Shown piece by piece: positions 48,537 through 59,046 of a stretch of DNA of 64,000 bases. The stretch covers positions 992,001 through 1,056,000 of the forward strand of contig KQ964246.1 of assembly GCA_001566295.1 (NCBI GenBank). The letters run 5' to 3'. The DNA comes from Microdochium bolleyi. Taxonomy: Eukaryota > Ascomycota > Sordariomycetes > Xylariales > Microdochiaceae. Made by a program: the position numbers and the translations under genes. The notes under the pieces are model-generated. The model saw nothing but the letters and a program-made list of their open reading frames with translations, was not told the origin of the DNA and did no database searches. How positions within the stretch are numbered: the first letter of the stretch is position 1; every line of letters begins with the position of its first letter.

Positions 48537-50791
48537 ATGAAGGTGCGCGATCCCATTTTTTCTTGACTCTTCGTCAGACATAGCTTCTGCAACATTTCTG
48601 TTGCCTCCCCCATCACGCATCATGCCTGCCTGGCGCGAATCTTTCTCTTTTCGAGAGCCTGCGCGGCAAGACGCGACTGTCGCAGGCCCCGATCCTGCTC
48701 CTGCCAACCGCCACAATCGCACCAGCCTCACGGCTACATGGCGCCGCTCCAAATCAGCACGCGACGACTCAGATGCGCATCCACGCCAGGCTGCTAACAG
48801 AACAACCCTGATGCAGGCGCTCAGACGATCGATCAAGGGCGACAAGGACAAGACACCTCAAGTGTCCATCGCCCCCAAGTCAGCCGTGGCAATCGTGCCA
48901 CCAAAGAAGGTCAGTGCTGGTCATTTTCTGCCTCCTGCTGGCCCCTCTTTGGTCGTCGTTACTGATGCGCAAGCTCCAGGTCATCCGCGCATTGTACGAT
49001 TACGAGGCGCAACAAAGCCAGGAACTCAGCTTCTCTCGAGGCGACTTCTTTCACGTCATTGGTCGCGAGAACGATACCGATTGGTATGAGGCATGCAACC
49101 CAGCGCTGCCCGATGCGCGCGGCCTAGTCCCTGTTGCGTTCTTCCAGGCTCTCGGTCGCACAGAAAGAGATAGCGCTCAGTCCGACTCCGGCCCAAGGAC
49201 ATCTGTAGGCAATAAAATCCCCGACCACGACTCTGGCTTTGCGGAGAGCAACCCGCCACCAATGTCACCTCCTGCTGCGGCCATCACATCTCCGAACCCA
49301 GCGGCTGCTGCCAATGTTCCTGGTCATCGCATTTCCAAATCTATAGGAAAGACTGGCTCCATGGTTTACGGCATAGTCATGTACGATTTCCAGGCAGAGA
49401 GACCCGACGAGCTAGAAGCCAAGGCTGGCGAGGCCATTATCGTCATCGCGCAATCAAACCCTGAATGGTTTGTGGCGAAACCGATTGGTCGCCTTGGTGG
49501 TCCCGGATTGATCCCGGTCTCTTTCATTGAGATTCGAGACATGGGGACAGACAAAGCTGTACCCAATCCTGGCGATGCCATCAAGCGTGCGGGTGTGCCA
49601 CGGGTCGAAGAGTGGAAGAAGATGACTGCAGAGTATAAAAACAGCAGTATCACACTTGGCAAGTTTGACGCTGGAGGCGCGCCGGGGGCACAGCAAGGCA
49701 TGGAGCAAGGCATGGAGCGCCTGAGCCTGCAACAACAGGCATCAATACGGCAAAGCCAACAGCAGCCGGGCTATCCACAAGTGAGTATTTTGAACGCAAG
49801 GACATGCACCTCGCCGGCATACGCTAACATTCCCGGCCGCTTGTAGTCACAACAGCAAAGCCCACAACAGCAACAGCGCAACACACAACAATCACAATCG
49901 AACCAACAATATGGTCTTCGGTCAGCATCCGACCTCCTCGCGCCTGTAGCGGCTCGCATACCGAGATATTGCTTTGCAGAGGACAAATATTGGTTCGTGG
50001 TTGAGACGACACTCGAGGACGGCAGACAGTGGGAGCTGTCACGATACTACGAAGACTTTTACGACTTCCAGATTGCGCTCTTGACAGAATTCCCCAACGA
50101 AGCAGGGAACACAGGCACTCAGAAGCGGACACTTCCGTACATGCCTGGTCCCGTCAATTACGTGACCGATGCCATCACAGAGGGACGGCTGCACAACCTG
50201 GACATGTATGTCAAGAATCTGCTTGGCCAGCCTGAATATATTTCCAGGTGTAACCTGGTGAAGCAATTCTTCGCACCCCGCGAGGGTGACTACGAAACCG
50301 ATGGCGCTCAGGGAGACGAGTACCGACTATCAGGAGGCTCGAGGTCCTCAACGGACTCACCACGAGACGATGGCTCGCTGCAATCATCCAAGAACAACTT
50401 GAATGGTCACGGATATGGAGGACTCTCGGCCGCGCCAAAGCAGATGCAGCAAAATGGCCAGCCGCCGATGCATCGGCAAGCCTCTTCCATATCTCAGCCA
50501 TCACAGTCTTCATTGGGGCCTCAGCAAACACAAGCGAGTGCTGGACCGGCGTTCAAGGTCAAGTTGTTCTTCAACGGCGATACGTTCTTGATCCGCGTGC
50601 CGGCGGACACAGACTTCCCGCAACTCTACGAGAAGATTAGGGAACGGACCAAGGTGTCACACAACGACCAGATTCAGCTCTTCTACCGCGATGAGCGAAG
50701 TGGTGACAAGCTGAGCCTCATGAGCAACAACGATCTCAACTATGCGCTGGACAACAACGAAAAACTGGTCATCTATGTCGAGCTTGCATAA
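48537..50791 (+). CDS. BEM1: BEM1/Scd2-type polarity scaffold (SH3-SH3-PX-PB1)
   Basis: Four exons are proposed: 48537-48542 (only ATG AAG), 48817-48909, 48980-49780 and 49847-50791; 614 residues starting MKALRRSIKGDKDK. Domains: SH3-1 about 34-95 (VIRALYDYEAQQSQELSFSRGD), SH3-2 about 160-217 (YGIVMYDFQAERPDELEAKAGE), a Gln-rich linker, PX about 330-440 (RYYEDFYDFQIALLTEFP..YMPGP) and PB1 about 530-614 (FKVKLFFNGDTFLIRVP). Bem1 links active Cdc42 to its exchange factor and PAK kinase and drives tip growth and mating. The first intron (274 bp) is longer than the rest. An alternative unspliced start at 48622 (MPAWRES..) is in frame with exon 2 and would add about 65 residues; the short exon is preferred because fungal relatives begin MKALRRSIKG. 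Confidence 0.93.
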
Positions 50792-51630
50792 GGCAGAGCG
50801 AACCGAGCCGAACTTTTGGGCTGCGTCTTCTTGATGAGAGCCGGCATCTTTTACTGGCCGCAAGGGGCCTATTTTCGCTTCTTCTTCGCTTCTACTTCTA
50901 CATATACCCTTTTCTTCCATTTCGAAAATATCTTTGAACGGTGCCGATAGCACCACAATAGGACGATCACGCGTGTCCTTATGCGGGTTTCTTCTCTTTG
51001 TTCTTTTCTCTCCTCATTATCTTCCAGTGACTCAACTTGGAGTTTCTTGATGAGGTCGGTTGAGTGGGTTTCAGTGGCTAGAACAGAGAAGGGTCGAATG
51101 TGGGCAAGAAAGAGGGGAAGGGGTCCTTACCGACTGGTTGGTCGATCAGCTTCGGGATGGATAATCGGTCCGTGAGAATGAGAAGGCCTTCGACTTCAAT
51201 TACTATGATAGAGCTGGGACGATGGTGACGAAATGAGAATGAGATTACATGCAAAAAGTCTCGGCACGAACGAACCTTTGGACTGGCAGAAAGTGAGCAT
51301 GTGTGTTTGAGTATGTGATTGATTTAGCTCGTACTGCCGGTAATTGTTCTAGAGGCATCCGTCTTCGTCACATCATCACCAGAACGCCCGGAACATCAAC
51401 AGGAATCTATGACAGCAGTTACGCCAGGAACGCCGCCGCAGAACCCAGACGCCGGTACTGTAAACAAATGCGAGAGTTCCAAAAAAACAAAACCAAAAAA
51501 AAAACAAAAAAAAAACCCCCAAAAAAGCAACCCCTTCAGAAAACAAGAAGTCCCGCCAGGGCCATGAATCCTGGAAGGACGAAGTGAACACAAGCACTCG
51601 GATCCGCTCACGTCGCTACCCCGGCTCTCT
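50792..51630. other. Convergent intergenic region with A-rich tract
   Basis: 3' flanks of BEM1 (+) and the CENP-B-type gene (-). The stretch 51480-51527 is almost only A and C on the + strand, with several A runs of 6-10 and one C5. No gene seen. Confidence 0.55.
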
Positions 51631-53412
51631 CTACACTACGACATGGGTGCTCAGGTGCTCCACGGCCTCCTTGATGGTGCGCAGCATGCGCTGGTTCACA
51701 CAGAACGGGCACCGCACGGGCTTGTCCGTGCTGGACACCGGCACGCTGCTGGAGATGGGCGTCAGCTGGAGACCGCTGGCGTTGTTCGCATTGCTGAGGT
51801 GCTGCTGCTGTTGCTGGTCGCTACTGGTCGGCGTGAATCGATGCTGCTGCTGCTGTTGCGAGGTGGATGCGCCACGTGTGTGGCTTGATATCGGCGTGCT
51901 GAAGCCGCCGCCGTTGTTGTTGCTGACGGTCGGTGTCTGGCCGTGTTGCTGCTGGTCCTGCCTGCTGCGCTCCTCCCTGATCACCGCGGCCTCGGCCTCC
52001 GCGTCAGCCTCCTCCTGCTGCAGGGCGCGCAGGGCGTTCTGGAGCACGAGCTCCGGGTCGTCAGTCTCCATGTATTGTATGGGCTCGTCGCTCATGCCTG
52101 GCGCAGACGATAGAGACTGCTGCAGATCAGCGTCGGGCATGACTGCAGGTTCGACCTCTTGCTGCTGCTGTTGCTGCTGCTGCTGTTGTTGTTGTTGTTG
52201 TTGCTGTTGCTGCTGCTCGAGACGGTGGAGTATCTCGTCGCGCGCACGAGCGCAGATGGCAAGGCTGGCCTCGACACCGACAACCTTGAGCACCTGGTCG
52301 CGGATCGCGGTCGGACTCGTGTCGGGCTCGACGGTCATGACCCGCGAGATCGCGTCGACCAGGTACGGCATGTCTTCGGCTGGGTTGGGCGCGGTGCCGT
52401 GCCGGCGCTGCCGCCGGATCAGCAGCCCGTAGCGCTTCTTGAAGCGGTGGATCCAGCCCGGGGAGAACTCGGGCGGAGTCTCGTCCTTGTACCGCGGCAG
52501 CTGCGCGAAGATGTTCTTGGCCTTTTCGGCGAGCTCCTCGTTGCTCGGCTGCCGGCCCGACGCGATAACCTGGCCGTGCCAGAGCAGCACGAGCTTCTCG
52601 ACGTCGGGCCAGTTGCCGAAGCGCAGGCGCGAGCCCGAGAACTGGTTGTCGCTGTCGAGCCGGGCGTACTTTGGTGACAGCGAGTGCGAGATGGTCGACT
52701 GGCTGATGGTCAGGCCGTACTCGTTATAGAACCACTCGATGCAGGCCTTGTGCGAGGGGCGGGTGTTCTGAGAGTGCGCCCAGCGGCGCAGGGCGCGGCG
52801 CTGGTCCAGGGTCAGTGAGTGCCGCTCCTTGGATGCAGAAGAAGGGAGCTGGAGATGCTGCTGCTGATGCTGCTGCTGTTGGGAGTCGTCCTGCTCGGGG
52901 TGCTGGCTGATGTCGCCGACATCGACATCGTCCACGGTGACATCGACGTCAACGCCGCCGCCAATCTCGTCCTCGCCCTCGCCGGGAGGAGGTGGGAGGG
53001 TCTCGTCGTGGTCCGGGCCGCCGAGGGGGTGCCCATGTTCGTCGTCGCCGCCGCCATCGACCACGTCGGCCATGGTCAGCTGCAGGAGATCCAGCCCGGC
53101 GACGGCCACCAAGGCGGTGGAGGACGACGTGGTGGCGGGAGAGGGGGCGCGGCCGCGGGCTGCGCGGCTGCGAATAGCCCGCCGAGGCGGGTCGTGGGGT
53201 GAAGCTTCAATTGATGAATGCACGCCGCCACTCGGACCTTGGGGTAGCGGAGAAGGTAGTCGCGTAAGCGGGGAAGGCGTGCTGGGTGAGGTTGTGAATG
53301 AGGTGGGCGGTAATCCGGTATAACGACTGATTGATGCCATGCCGGGATTTTGGAGGTAAGGGGGGGGCCGGTCTGGAGTGCCTGCGGGCAAAGCTTTTCC
53401 GCTGACGTGCAT
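51631..53412 (-). CDS. CENP-B/Abp1-type DNA-binding protein with C2H2 finger and poly-Gln
   Basis: Single exon, 593 residues. Residues about 199-330 carry a paired helix-turn-helix of the CENP-B N-terminal type: LTLDQRRALRRWAHSQ..ACIEWFYNEYGLTISQSTIS, then KLVLLWHGQVIASGRQPSNEELAEKAKNIF and FSPGWIHRFKKRYGL. No DDE transposase domain follows, so it looks like a domesticated pogo-type DNA-binding module, as in fission yeast Abp1/Cbh proteins. A run of 19 Gln (52159-52215) and further Gln-rich stretches follow. The C-terminus ends in a C2H2 finger (CPFC-x14-H-x3-H). Such proteins bind replication origins, centromeres or silenced elements; the role here is unknown. The start could instead be Met25 (53340) or Met114 (53073), because the first 113 residues are low complexity. 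Confidence 0.83.
   Translation of the reverse strand: MHVSGKALPAGTPDRPPPYLQNPGMASISRYTGLPPTSFTTSPSTPSPLTRLPSPLPQGPSGGVHSSIEASPHDPPRRAIRSRAARGRAPSPATTSSSTALVAVAGLDLLQLTMADVVDGGGDDEHGHPLGGPDHDETLPPPPGEGEDEIGGGVDVDVTVDDVDVGDISQHPEQDDSQQQQHQQQHLQLPSSASKERHSLTLDQRRALRRWAHSQNTRPSHKACIEWFYNEYGLTISQSTISHSLSPKYARLDSDNQFSGSRLRFGNWPDVEKLVLLWHGQVIASGRQPSNEELAEKAKNIFAQLPRYKDETPPEFSPGWIHRFKKRYGLLIRRQRRHGTAPNPAEDMPYLVDAISRVMTVEPDTSPTAIRDQVLKVVGVEASLAICARARDEILHRLEQQQQQQQQQQQQQQQQQQQEVEPAVMPDADLQQSLSSAPGMSDEPIQYMETDDPELVLQNALRALQQEEADAEAEAAVIREERSRQDQQQHGQTPTVSNNNGGGFSTPISSHTRGASTSQQQQQHRFTPTSSDQQQQQHLSNANNASGLQLTPISSSVPVSSTDKPVRCPFCVNQRMLRTIKEAVEHLSTHVVV
52159..52215. repeat. CAG/CAA repeat encoding 19 Gln
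   Basis: Nineteen CTG/TTG triplets on the + strand, read as Gln by the CENP-B-type gene. The mixed CAG/CAA units should limit slippage. Confidence 0.95.
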
Positions 53413-53788
53413 GTGGATCCCCGGCCCAATCGCTTATGTCTTTAAAGAAGCATATCGGCAAATTGTCCATGTTATTATGTAATCACACTCTGTGCCATAT
53501 TGTTCTATGGGTGACTGACTGGCAACCATAGCTGGTCACTTCGGAACTCACTTTGACTAGCCCTATAACGGCTTCGGCATGGAAATAGACACCTCGAGAG
53601 CACAAACAAGGTTGTCTTGCACCTGGTCTCTGATTTATATCCATGGGACCTGTTGAGATTTCGCCAATGTTGAACTCCCTGCTTCTATGAAGCCAACCAT
53701 AATCCCATATGTAATCTATTCTCGTACCCTGGTCATCCTGTATTGTTCCTATCCTCGTACGACAGTGCACAAGGCAGCCTCATTCATT
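53413..53788. promoter_or_regulatory. Short spacer between thymidylate synthase and CENP-B-type gene
   Basis: 376 bp in a tandem (-,-) arrangement; it must hold the thymidylate synthase 3' end and the promoter of the CENP-B-type gene. Confidence 0.5.
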
Positions 53789-54916
53789 TCATACCGACAT
53801 CTTCATAGCAATTCCCTTGTGCGGCTCGTAGCCCAGCACCACGAAATCCTCCACCTTCCACCCGTCAATACTCCCGCCCTTCTCCCTCTTGATCTCCAGC
53901 TTCGGAAACTCCCTCGGCTCCCGCTCGACCTGCACCTTGAGCGCGTCCACGTGGTCGCAGTACACGTGCGCGTCGCCCATGACGTGCGTGAGGCTGCCCG
54001 GCACGAGGTCGCACACGTACGCGAGCATGTGCGTGAGCAGCGCGTAGCTGGCGATGTTGAAGGGCACGCCCAGGCCCATATCGCAGGAGCGTTGGTAGAG
54101 CTGGCAGTGCAGGTGGCCCTGCGGATTCTTCTTCTCCCCCTCTTCTGCTGATCTCGTCTCGCTGTTCCTGCTCCGCGGGTATGACACGTAGAATTGCGCA
54201 AACATGTGGCATGGCGGCAGCGCCATCTTCTTCAGGTCTGCAGGGTTCCACGCGCTCATGATGATCCGGCGGTCGTACGGGTTGTTTTTGAGCTTGTGCA
54301 CCACCTCCGCGAGCTGGTCGACGCCTTGCCCTGTGTAATCCGTCTTGGCGTCGACATATTCCGCCCCAAAATGCCGCCACTGGAACCCATACACAGGGCC
54401 CAGGTCGCCGACCTCGCGGTGCGACAGTCCCACACTGTCGAGGAACTCGCGGGACCCGTTGCCATCCCAGATCTTGACGCCCGCTTCGGAGAGGGGCAAG
54501 GAGGAGGTGCAGCCCTCGACGAACCAGAGGAGCTCGGCGACGACGGCTTTCAGGAAGACGCGCTTTGTCGTGAGGAGCGGGAGGATCGGGTTGTGTGCTG
54601 GGCTGCCGTCGTTGAGGGCGAATTTCATGGGGCGGGGAGCGAAGAGGGAGAATGTGCCCGTGCCTGTTCTGTGAAGTTGCACGAGTCTGGGGTTAGTGAC
54701 TTTGCCGTCTGTGGACCTTGATCTCGCCCTTTGAGCTTGACTTGGGAGTAAATACCTGTCTGGCCGGTGCTCGCCATCGTCGAGAATCTCCTGGACAAGA
54801 TCGAGATACTGGTACTCCTCGTGCCGCTTGCTTCTACCACTGCCCCGCGCCGAGCCATTTTTCTGGGCTGTCTCAGCGGGTTTGGAAGCACCGCCCAGCT
54901 CCGCTGTTGCAGTCAT
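53789..54916 (-). CDS. CDC21: Thymidylate synthase
   Basis: Converts dUMP to dTMP with methylenetetrahydrofolate. Two exons (54916-54756, 54668-53789) give 346 residues. The 87-bp intron is a multiple of three without a stop, so the unspliced frame reads through; splicing restores HRPDRTGTGTFSLFAPRPM, the family N-terminal folate/phosphate motif, interrupted otherwise by 29 residues. Core motifs: ELLWFVEGCT, LGPVYGFQWRHFGAEY, DRRIIMSAWNPADL, active-site Cys207 in ALPPCHMF, QRSCDMGLGVPFNIASYALLTHM and HVYCDHVDAL. An insertion of about 20 polar residues lies between FYVSYPRS and LHCQLYQRS; inserts near here are known in fungal enzymes. Two MCB boxes lie 151-178 bp upstream, fitting G1/S control. 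Confidence 0.96.
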   Translation of the reverse strand: MTATAELGGASKPAETAQKNGSARGSGRSKRHEEYQYLDLVQEILDDGEHRPDRYLLPSQAQRARSRSTDGKVTNPRLVQLHRTGTGTFSLFAPRPMKFALNDGSPAHNPILPLLTTKRVFLKAVVAELLWFVEGCTSSLPLSEAGVKIWDGNGSREFLDSVGLSHREVGDLGPVYGFQWRHFGAEYVDAKTDYTGQGVDQLAEVVHKLKNNPYDRRIIMSAWNPADLKKMALPPCHMFAQFYVSYPRSRNSETRSAEEGEKKNPQGHLHCQLYQRSCDMGLGVPFNIASYALLTHMLAYVCDLVPGSLTHVMGDAHVYCDHVDALKVQVEREPREFPKLEIKREKGGSIDGWKVEDFVVLGYEPHKGIAMKMSV

Positions 54917-55624
54917 GTTTCCGTCTCGGACGTTGTTTGTGCTGAAGCGTAGCCTGCTGAAGAGTCGTAGTTCGTGCTTTCTTCTGTGGCTGCTCTCAAA
55001 GATGACGGAGCTTGGGAACGAAAAGTGCAGATGACCCAGAATGATCTGCTGGCGTCACGGAGGAAGACGCGTCGAATGGCCCAAAGCGACGCGTTCGAGT
55101 TTAATGGCGTGCATGAAGGAGGGGCATCTTTGTGGCACCCGAGGCGCTATCTTTTAGTGGGTGTCGGAAGCCAATGACAGCGAGCCACAATCCGGAATAG
55201 GCTGGTAGTCTGACGAAGCGCATCTTCAACAGACCTTGGAAGTGTTGTCCCGGACGGTCTGAGAGACCTCGAACGACAGCCTGGTGCTCTCCTCGAATGT
55301 TGAGTATGAATCAAGTGCCTCTATTCTTGAGTTTGAGATGCTCTTCTCATCGCATTGCCCGACATCACCCATCGTCTAGCAGCAATGAAACAATATGCAA
55401 TTAGAGTTTTCCTTTGTGTCTACTTGTCAGCTCCTGCTTCACTCTTAACGATGTATTCGTTCAGCATGTACCGATAAAACAAGGTTATACAAAAAGCGTG
55501 AAGCATGCTCGCTGTGACGCCGACCCAATGTATCCAATATGTCTTGTGGCGGTCGATAAACTCATTAATCATTACAGCCCAGTCGGTGTGGCCACAACTA
55601 ATCTCATTGCCGGATCTCAACGCT
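54917..55624. promoter_or_regulatory. Thymidylate synthase promoter region
   Basis: 708 bp between the thymidylate synthase start and the 3' end of the mucin-like gene, both on the minus strand. Holds the paired MCB sites. Confidence 0.5.
55067..55094. promoter_or_regulatory. Paired MCB boxes (ACGCGT) upstream of thymidylate synthase
   Basis: ACGCGT occurs at 55067-55072 and 55089-55094, 22 bp apart (about two helical turns) and about 151-178 bp from the ATG. In yeasts, ACGCGT is the site of MBF (Mbp1-Swi6), which drives G1/S transcription of DNA-synthesis genes including thymidylate synthase. Use in this species is inferred. Confidence 0.6.
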
Positions 55625-57159
55625 CTACATCCATATCATGTTCCGACTCTGATGTCGGTTCTGCTGCCACAAAGGACGGTGGCCGCCACGCGATGGTGTC
55701 AGAGGCTGATCCATGTCATCAGAGTCGGTCCCAGCAACTCCTCTGTCGCCTGGTGTCCCTTGTGGATTCGTTGCTGCGGCATTGGCGAGGGGGTAGCGCT
55801 CTAACTCCTCCTCGGATGACATTGCCCCTATCCCGGCATTCGAGTACGCCTGCGAGAAGTTATCTATCTCGCGGCCGTGTCCAGTCCTGTGGTCGGTGTC
55901 ATGATCCTCGTGATGTTCTTCAGCGACAGGCGTCAGTCCCGTGCCAACCCCCATCATGGGCTGCTGGTGAAAGGCAGGATGTTGGTGCAGTGGTGGTGGG
56001 ACCATGCGGATTTGGCTCTCGTTTGAGCGTCGCGGGTTATCTTGGCCGTACTGATACTGGTCCTCGTCACTCCAAGTCGGCAGAGGCGCAAAGGCGGCTC
56101 CGTGGTTACCCATGGGGCTGTTTCTGTGTTAGTCTCTCCGTGAGCGGTAAATCCTGATGGCCAGATCTGCTCATACCTTATGTACTGTGTACCAGGTCCT
56201 GCCGGCGTGCGGCCTGGACCCTGGCGATTGTTCCTTCGGCGTCTCCATATCAAGCAAGCAGCAATGCCGAGCAGAGCCACGCCAGCAACGCTTCCGACGG
56301 ACGCACCGATTATGACGGCATTTCTATTGCCGTCATCTCCAGCAGCCGGCCCCCCCGGGCCATTGGTGGCTGGTTCTCCAGTGGTTGAGCTCGTGCTGGT
56401 TGAGCTTGTCTGGGACTTTGAGGATTGAGTCTTAGACGTAGAAGTCGACGTTGAACTATCCGTAGCCGAGAACTGGCTGTTGGTGATACTGTTACTGCTC
56501 GTGCTGGCCCCACTGGAGCTGGCACTGCTCGCATCTGAGGTCGAGGCGGCCGAGCCGATGGTTGTCGGTTCTGACAATGAGCTGACGTCCTGGGTCAGGG
56601 GCGCACTAACTTCTGGCAGGTCGAGGGCTGTCGTGATGCCCTGGATCGAGGTCTGCACAGTTGTGCCAAGGTTCGATGCCGTGCCGCAGCCGTACTGATT
56701 GTAGCCCCCTGCGAACTCGTTCTTGTAACAGACATCCGATCCCTGGCAGGTGTATATGTACGGATTGACGACAGTTTGTGGCGGACTATTGACGTCTACG
56801 CATCCGGTGTAGATACCCGCCGTACAGGGCCCGTTGTCCGGACAGCAGCCGATGAAGCCATGACCTTGGTCAAGGACGCAGTGCGAGCCGGCCGAGCACG
56901 TCGCTGGCAGCGCCGAGTTGCCTCCAATGTAGCCGCATATCGTGTTTGGGATCTGGCGACGCAGAAGGTCCAGTGGGAATAGCGGTGCTGGTGTGGGCTG
57001 CAACGGCCATGACACTAGGTCAAGGTCGCCATAGTCGACAGTCGAGGTCTGTCTGGGTAGCGCGCCTGCCTGGGATGTTGTGAAGAGTGCTGCGAGCACA
57101 ATGGCGACGGTCTGGGTTGGCAGGTGAAGGAAGATATTGTGGAGGGCCAGCCGAGACAT
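55625..57159 (-). CDS. Mucin-like single-pass surface protein with Cys-rich ectodomain
   Basis: Two exons (57159-56177, 56117-55625; 59-bp intron) give 491 residues. Signal peptide about 1-32 (TVAIVLAALFTTSQAGA). Residues about 75-160 form a Cys-rich module (CGYIGGNSALPATC..GSHCVLDQGHGFIGCCPDNGPCTAGIYTGC..CQGSDVCYKN..YGCG). Residues about 185-262 are a Ser/Thr stalk likely to be O-glycosylated. TM segment about 281-304, then RRRRNNR, and a 180-residue Pro/His/Gln-rich cytoplasmic tail. The layout recalls fungal wall-stress sensors (Wsc/Mid2 style), but the Cys module is not a standard WSC domain. An upstream ATG (57357) is in frame; 57159 is used because the signal sequence follows it. Confidence 0.85.
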
Positions 57160-59046
57160 TGTTCGCTCGGCACGACTGGCCTTTGGGGTGCAAGCTATGC
57201 TCGAGTCGGCCCACCGGAATGCTGGCAAAGCGAAACTGGGACGGTTTGCCGGACTAGCCTCGGTGGTCGTTGTGATGCTGGTTCGTGGTGCCGGTCTGTA
57301 CTGGTAGTGGTTGGCGCAGTTGTGTATGGAGTATGCAGTTTGGAGTCGAAAGAGCAAGGTGTGCAGTGCAGCTGGAAGTCTTTGAGGCAGAGTTGGCCAC
57401 GAATACGGGAGGTCATTCAGCAGGATCCTGGCAAGCGGCAGGCACGACCAGGGGCCGTCGATTTATTGTGGGATTGGGGCGAAAGCGTGCATGTCGGCGT
57501 TGCTCGAAGGAGGCAAGGTGCAGGACTCCCAGGACTCGGCGAGACGGCTCAGCCCCAGCAGGTCACATCACCCGAAGCCTTGCTGGGCGAGTCTGCCTAG
57601 TCTCAGCGTCTGCCGACGAACTAAACAAGATTTTGATGCGCTCTTCGCCTCGGCATGGTCTTTGTCATCCCGTGACGTGCAGACTACTCACAACCGGCGC
57701 CTAGAGGGAACTGCGGGCAGGATCTGGGATGATGCAATCGTCTGTCCCTTGTGTTAGCAGGCTCCCCATACTCCGGACAGAGTAGCTCCCTCCCGATTCG
57801 CGGTTGTAGCGTAGCAGTGCTGCCACCCGTGCCTTGGCAGGTGGCTGGACACGACGTCAAGCATGGCGGCTGCAGATTGGCCGATGTTAGCTGGCGAGCT
57901 TTTTATAGCACTCCGAGATATAGGGTTCTCTATCGCCACAGGAGGCATCCCACGGTCATGTTCCTGGCCGACAGTTGGTCGAGTGCGTACTCTGTACTAC
58001 GTACCGCTCTGGTTGAAATCAATTCGCGAGGGCCATGAAGATATTGCACTGCGAACTTGTGTTCTAGAAACGGTGCAGTCCTTCGCGGGTCGACCCCCGA
58101 CCGACCTGCACCCTGTGGAGAAAAAGTCCACTGAAGGCCCTCTCCCATTCAATGCACGTCACCCTGCGTTGTGCAGTGGTACTGACTGATAGCTTCTGTT
58201 ACCTCCAACAAGTAACGCCCCCATTATCATGCTTGCATGATCTTACCACAGTCCTTAGCTGTTGTGATCTCTCAACTGGGTCACACAGGCAGTCTCGGAA
58301 GACCTGCTGCATTCTCCTGTTCCGTCTTCAAAGCAGGGCGTATCGCGAGAGTTCAGAAGGTCGATGGAGAACGACTGGCAGCCTCGAAGAGGTTGGCTCC
58401 CCTTCGTGGAGTCGGCTGGCTGGGAGTCAAGAAAGTCGAAAAGTCAATGGCTGGTCAACAGGTGTCCACGGGCAACCCATGCGTCGGCATTGAGGGCGGG
58501 GGCAGAATGTTGGAGTACGGTGCCAGTGGGGGAAAAACGCAACTCACCGATCAAGGGGACAATAGACAAGATGTCGCATCTCGAACGGGTCAATGTCACC
58601 ATGCACCATTGATGGCTTGGGTTGAAGGCAGAAGCCCATGTATTCCCGTGCTGCCTGGCCTGCGAGTACTGCCACTATAGTAGCCGTCTGGGAAGCCGTA
58701 AACAATGTGTCCAAGGGTTCATTGGTACTCGGCCCTCTGGACCATCACGGCGGTTTGTCGTTCAACAGAGCTAGGCTAGTGCAACCGCCATCGTGCTGCA
58801 CGGGCCCGGCCACTGCCCGCTTTTTGAGCTTGATTCCCAGACGGCCTCCACTGTTGCGAAGGGACGAGACCTCAAGGACCCATGCCGCCCGGCCACGGCC
58901 TGCCTCGTGACAAACTCCAGCCCCTCGACCAAGGCAGGCTCGGTTTCACGCCGCACTCGAGGACATAGATTACGACCTCTTCTCGACACCAGCAGCAAAC
59001 GCGTATCTTGGCCAAGTGAGCTTTGCATCCGGCGAGCACCAGCAAG
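57160..59046. promoter_or_regulatory. Divergent intergenic region (about 1.9 kb)
   Basis: Between the mucin-like gene (-) and YVC1 (+). Open frames up to about 158 codons are present without protein features. Presumed promoters of both genes. Confidence 0.5.

Noticed and set aside
48055..48540. 161-codon frame whose TGA overlaps the BEM1 ATG, a possible upstream ORF
   Set aside because: It begins with TTG and has no internal ATG, so it is not a credible upstream ORF.
51480..51527. A/C-rich tract considered as a retroposon poly(A) tail
   Set aside because: No element body or target-site duplication is visible next to it.
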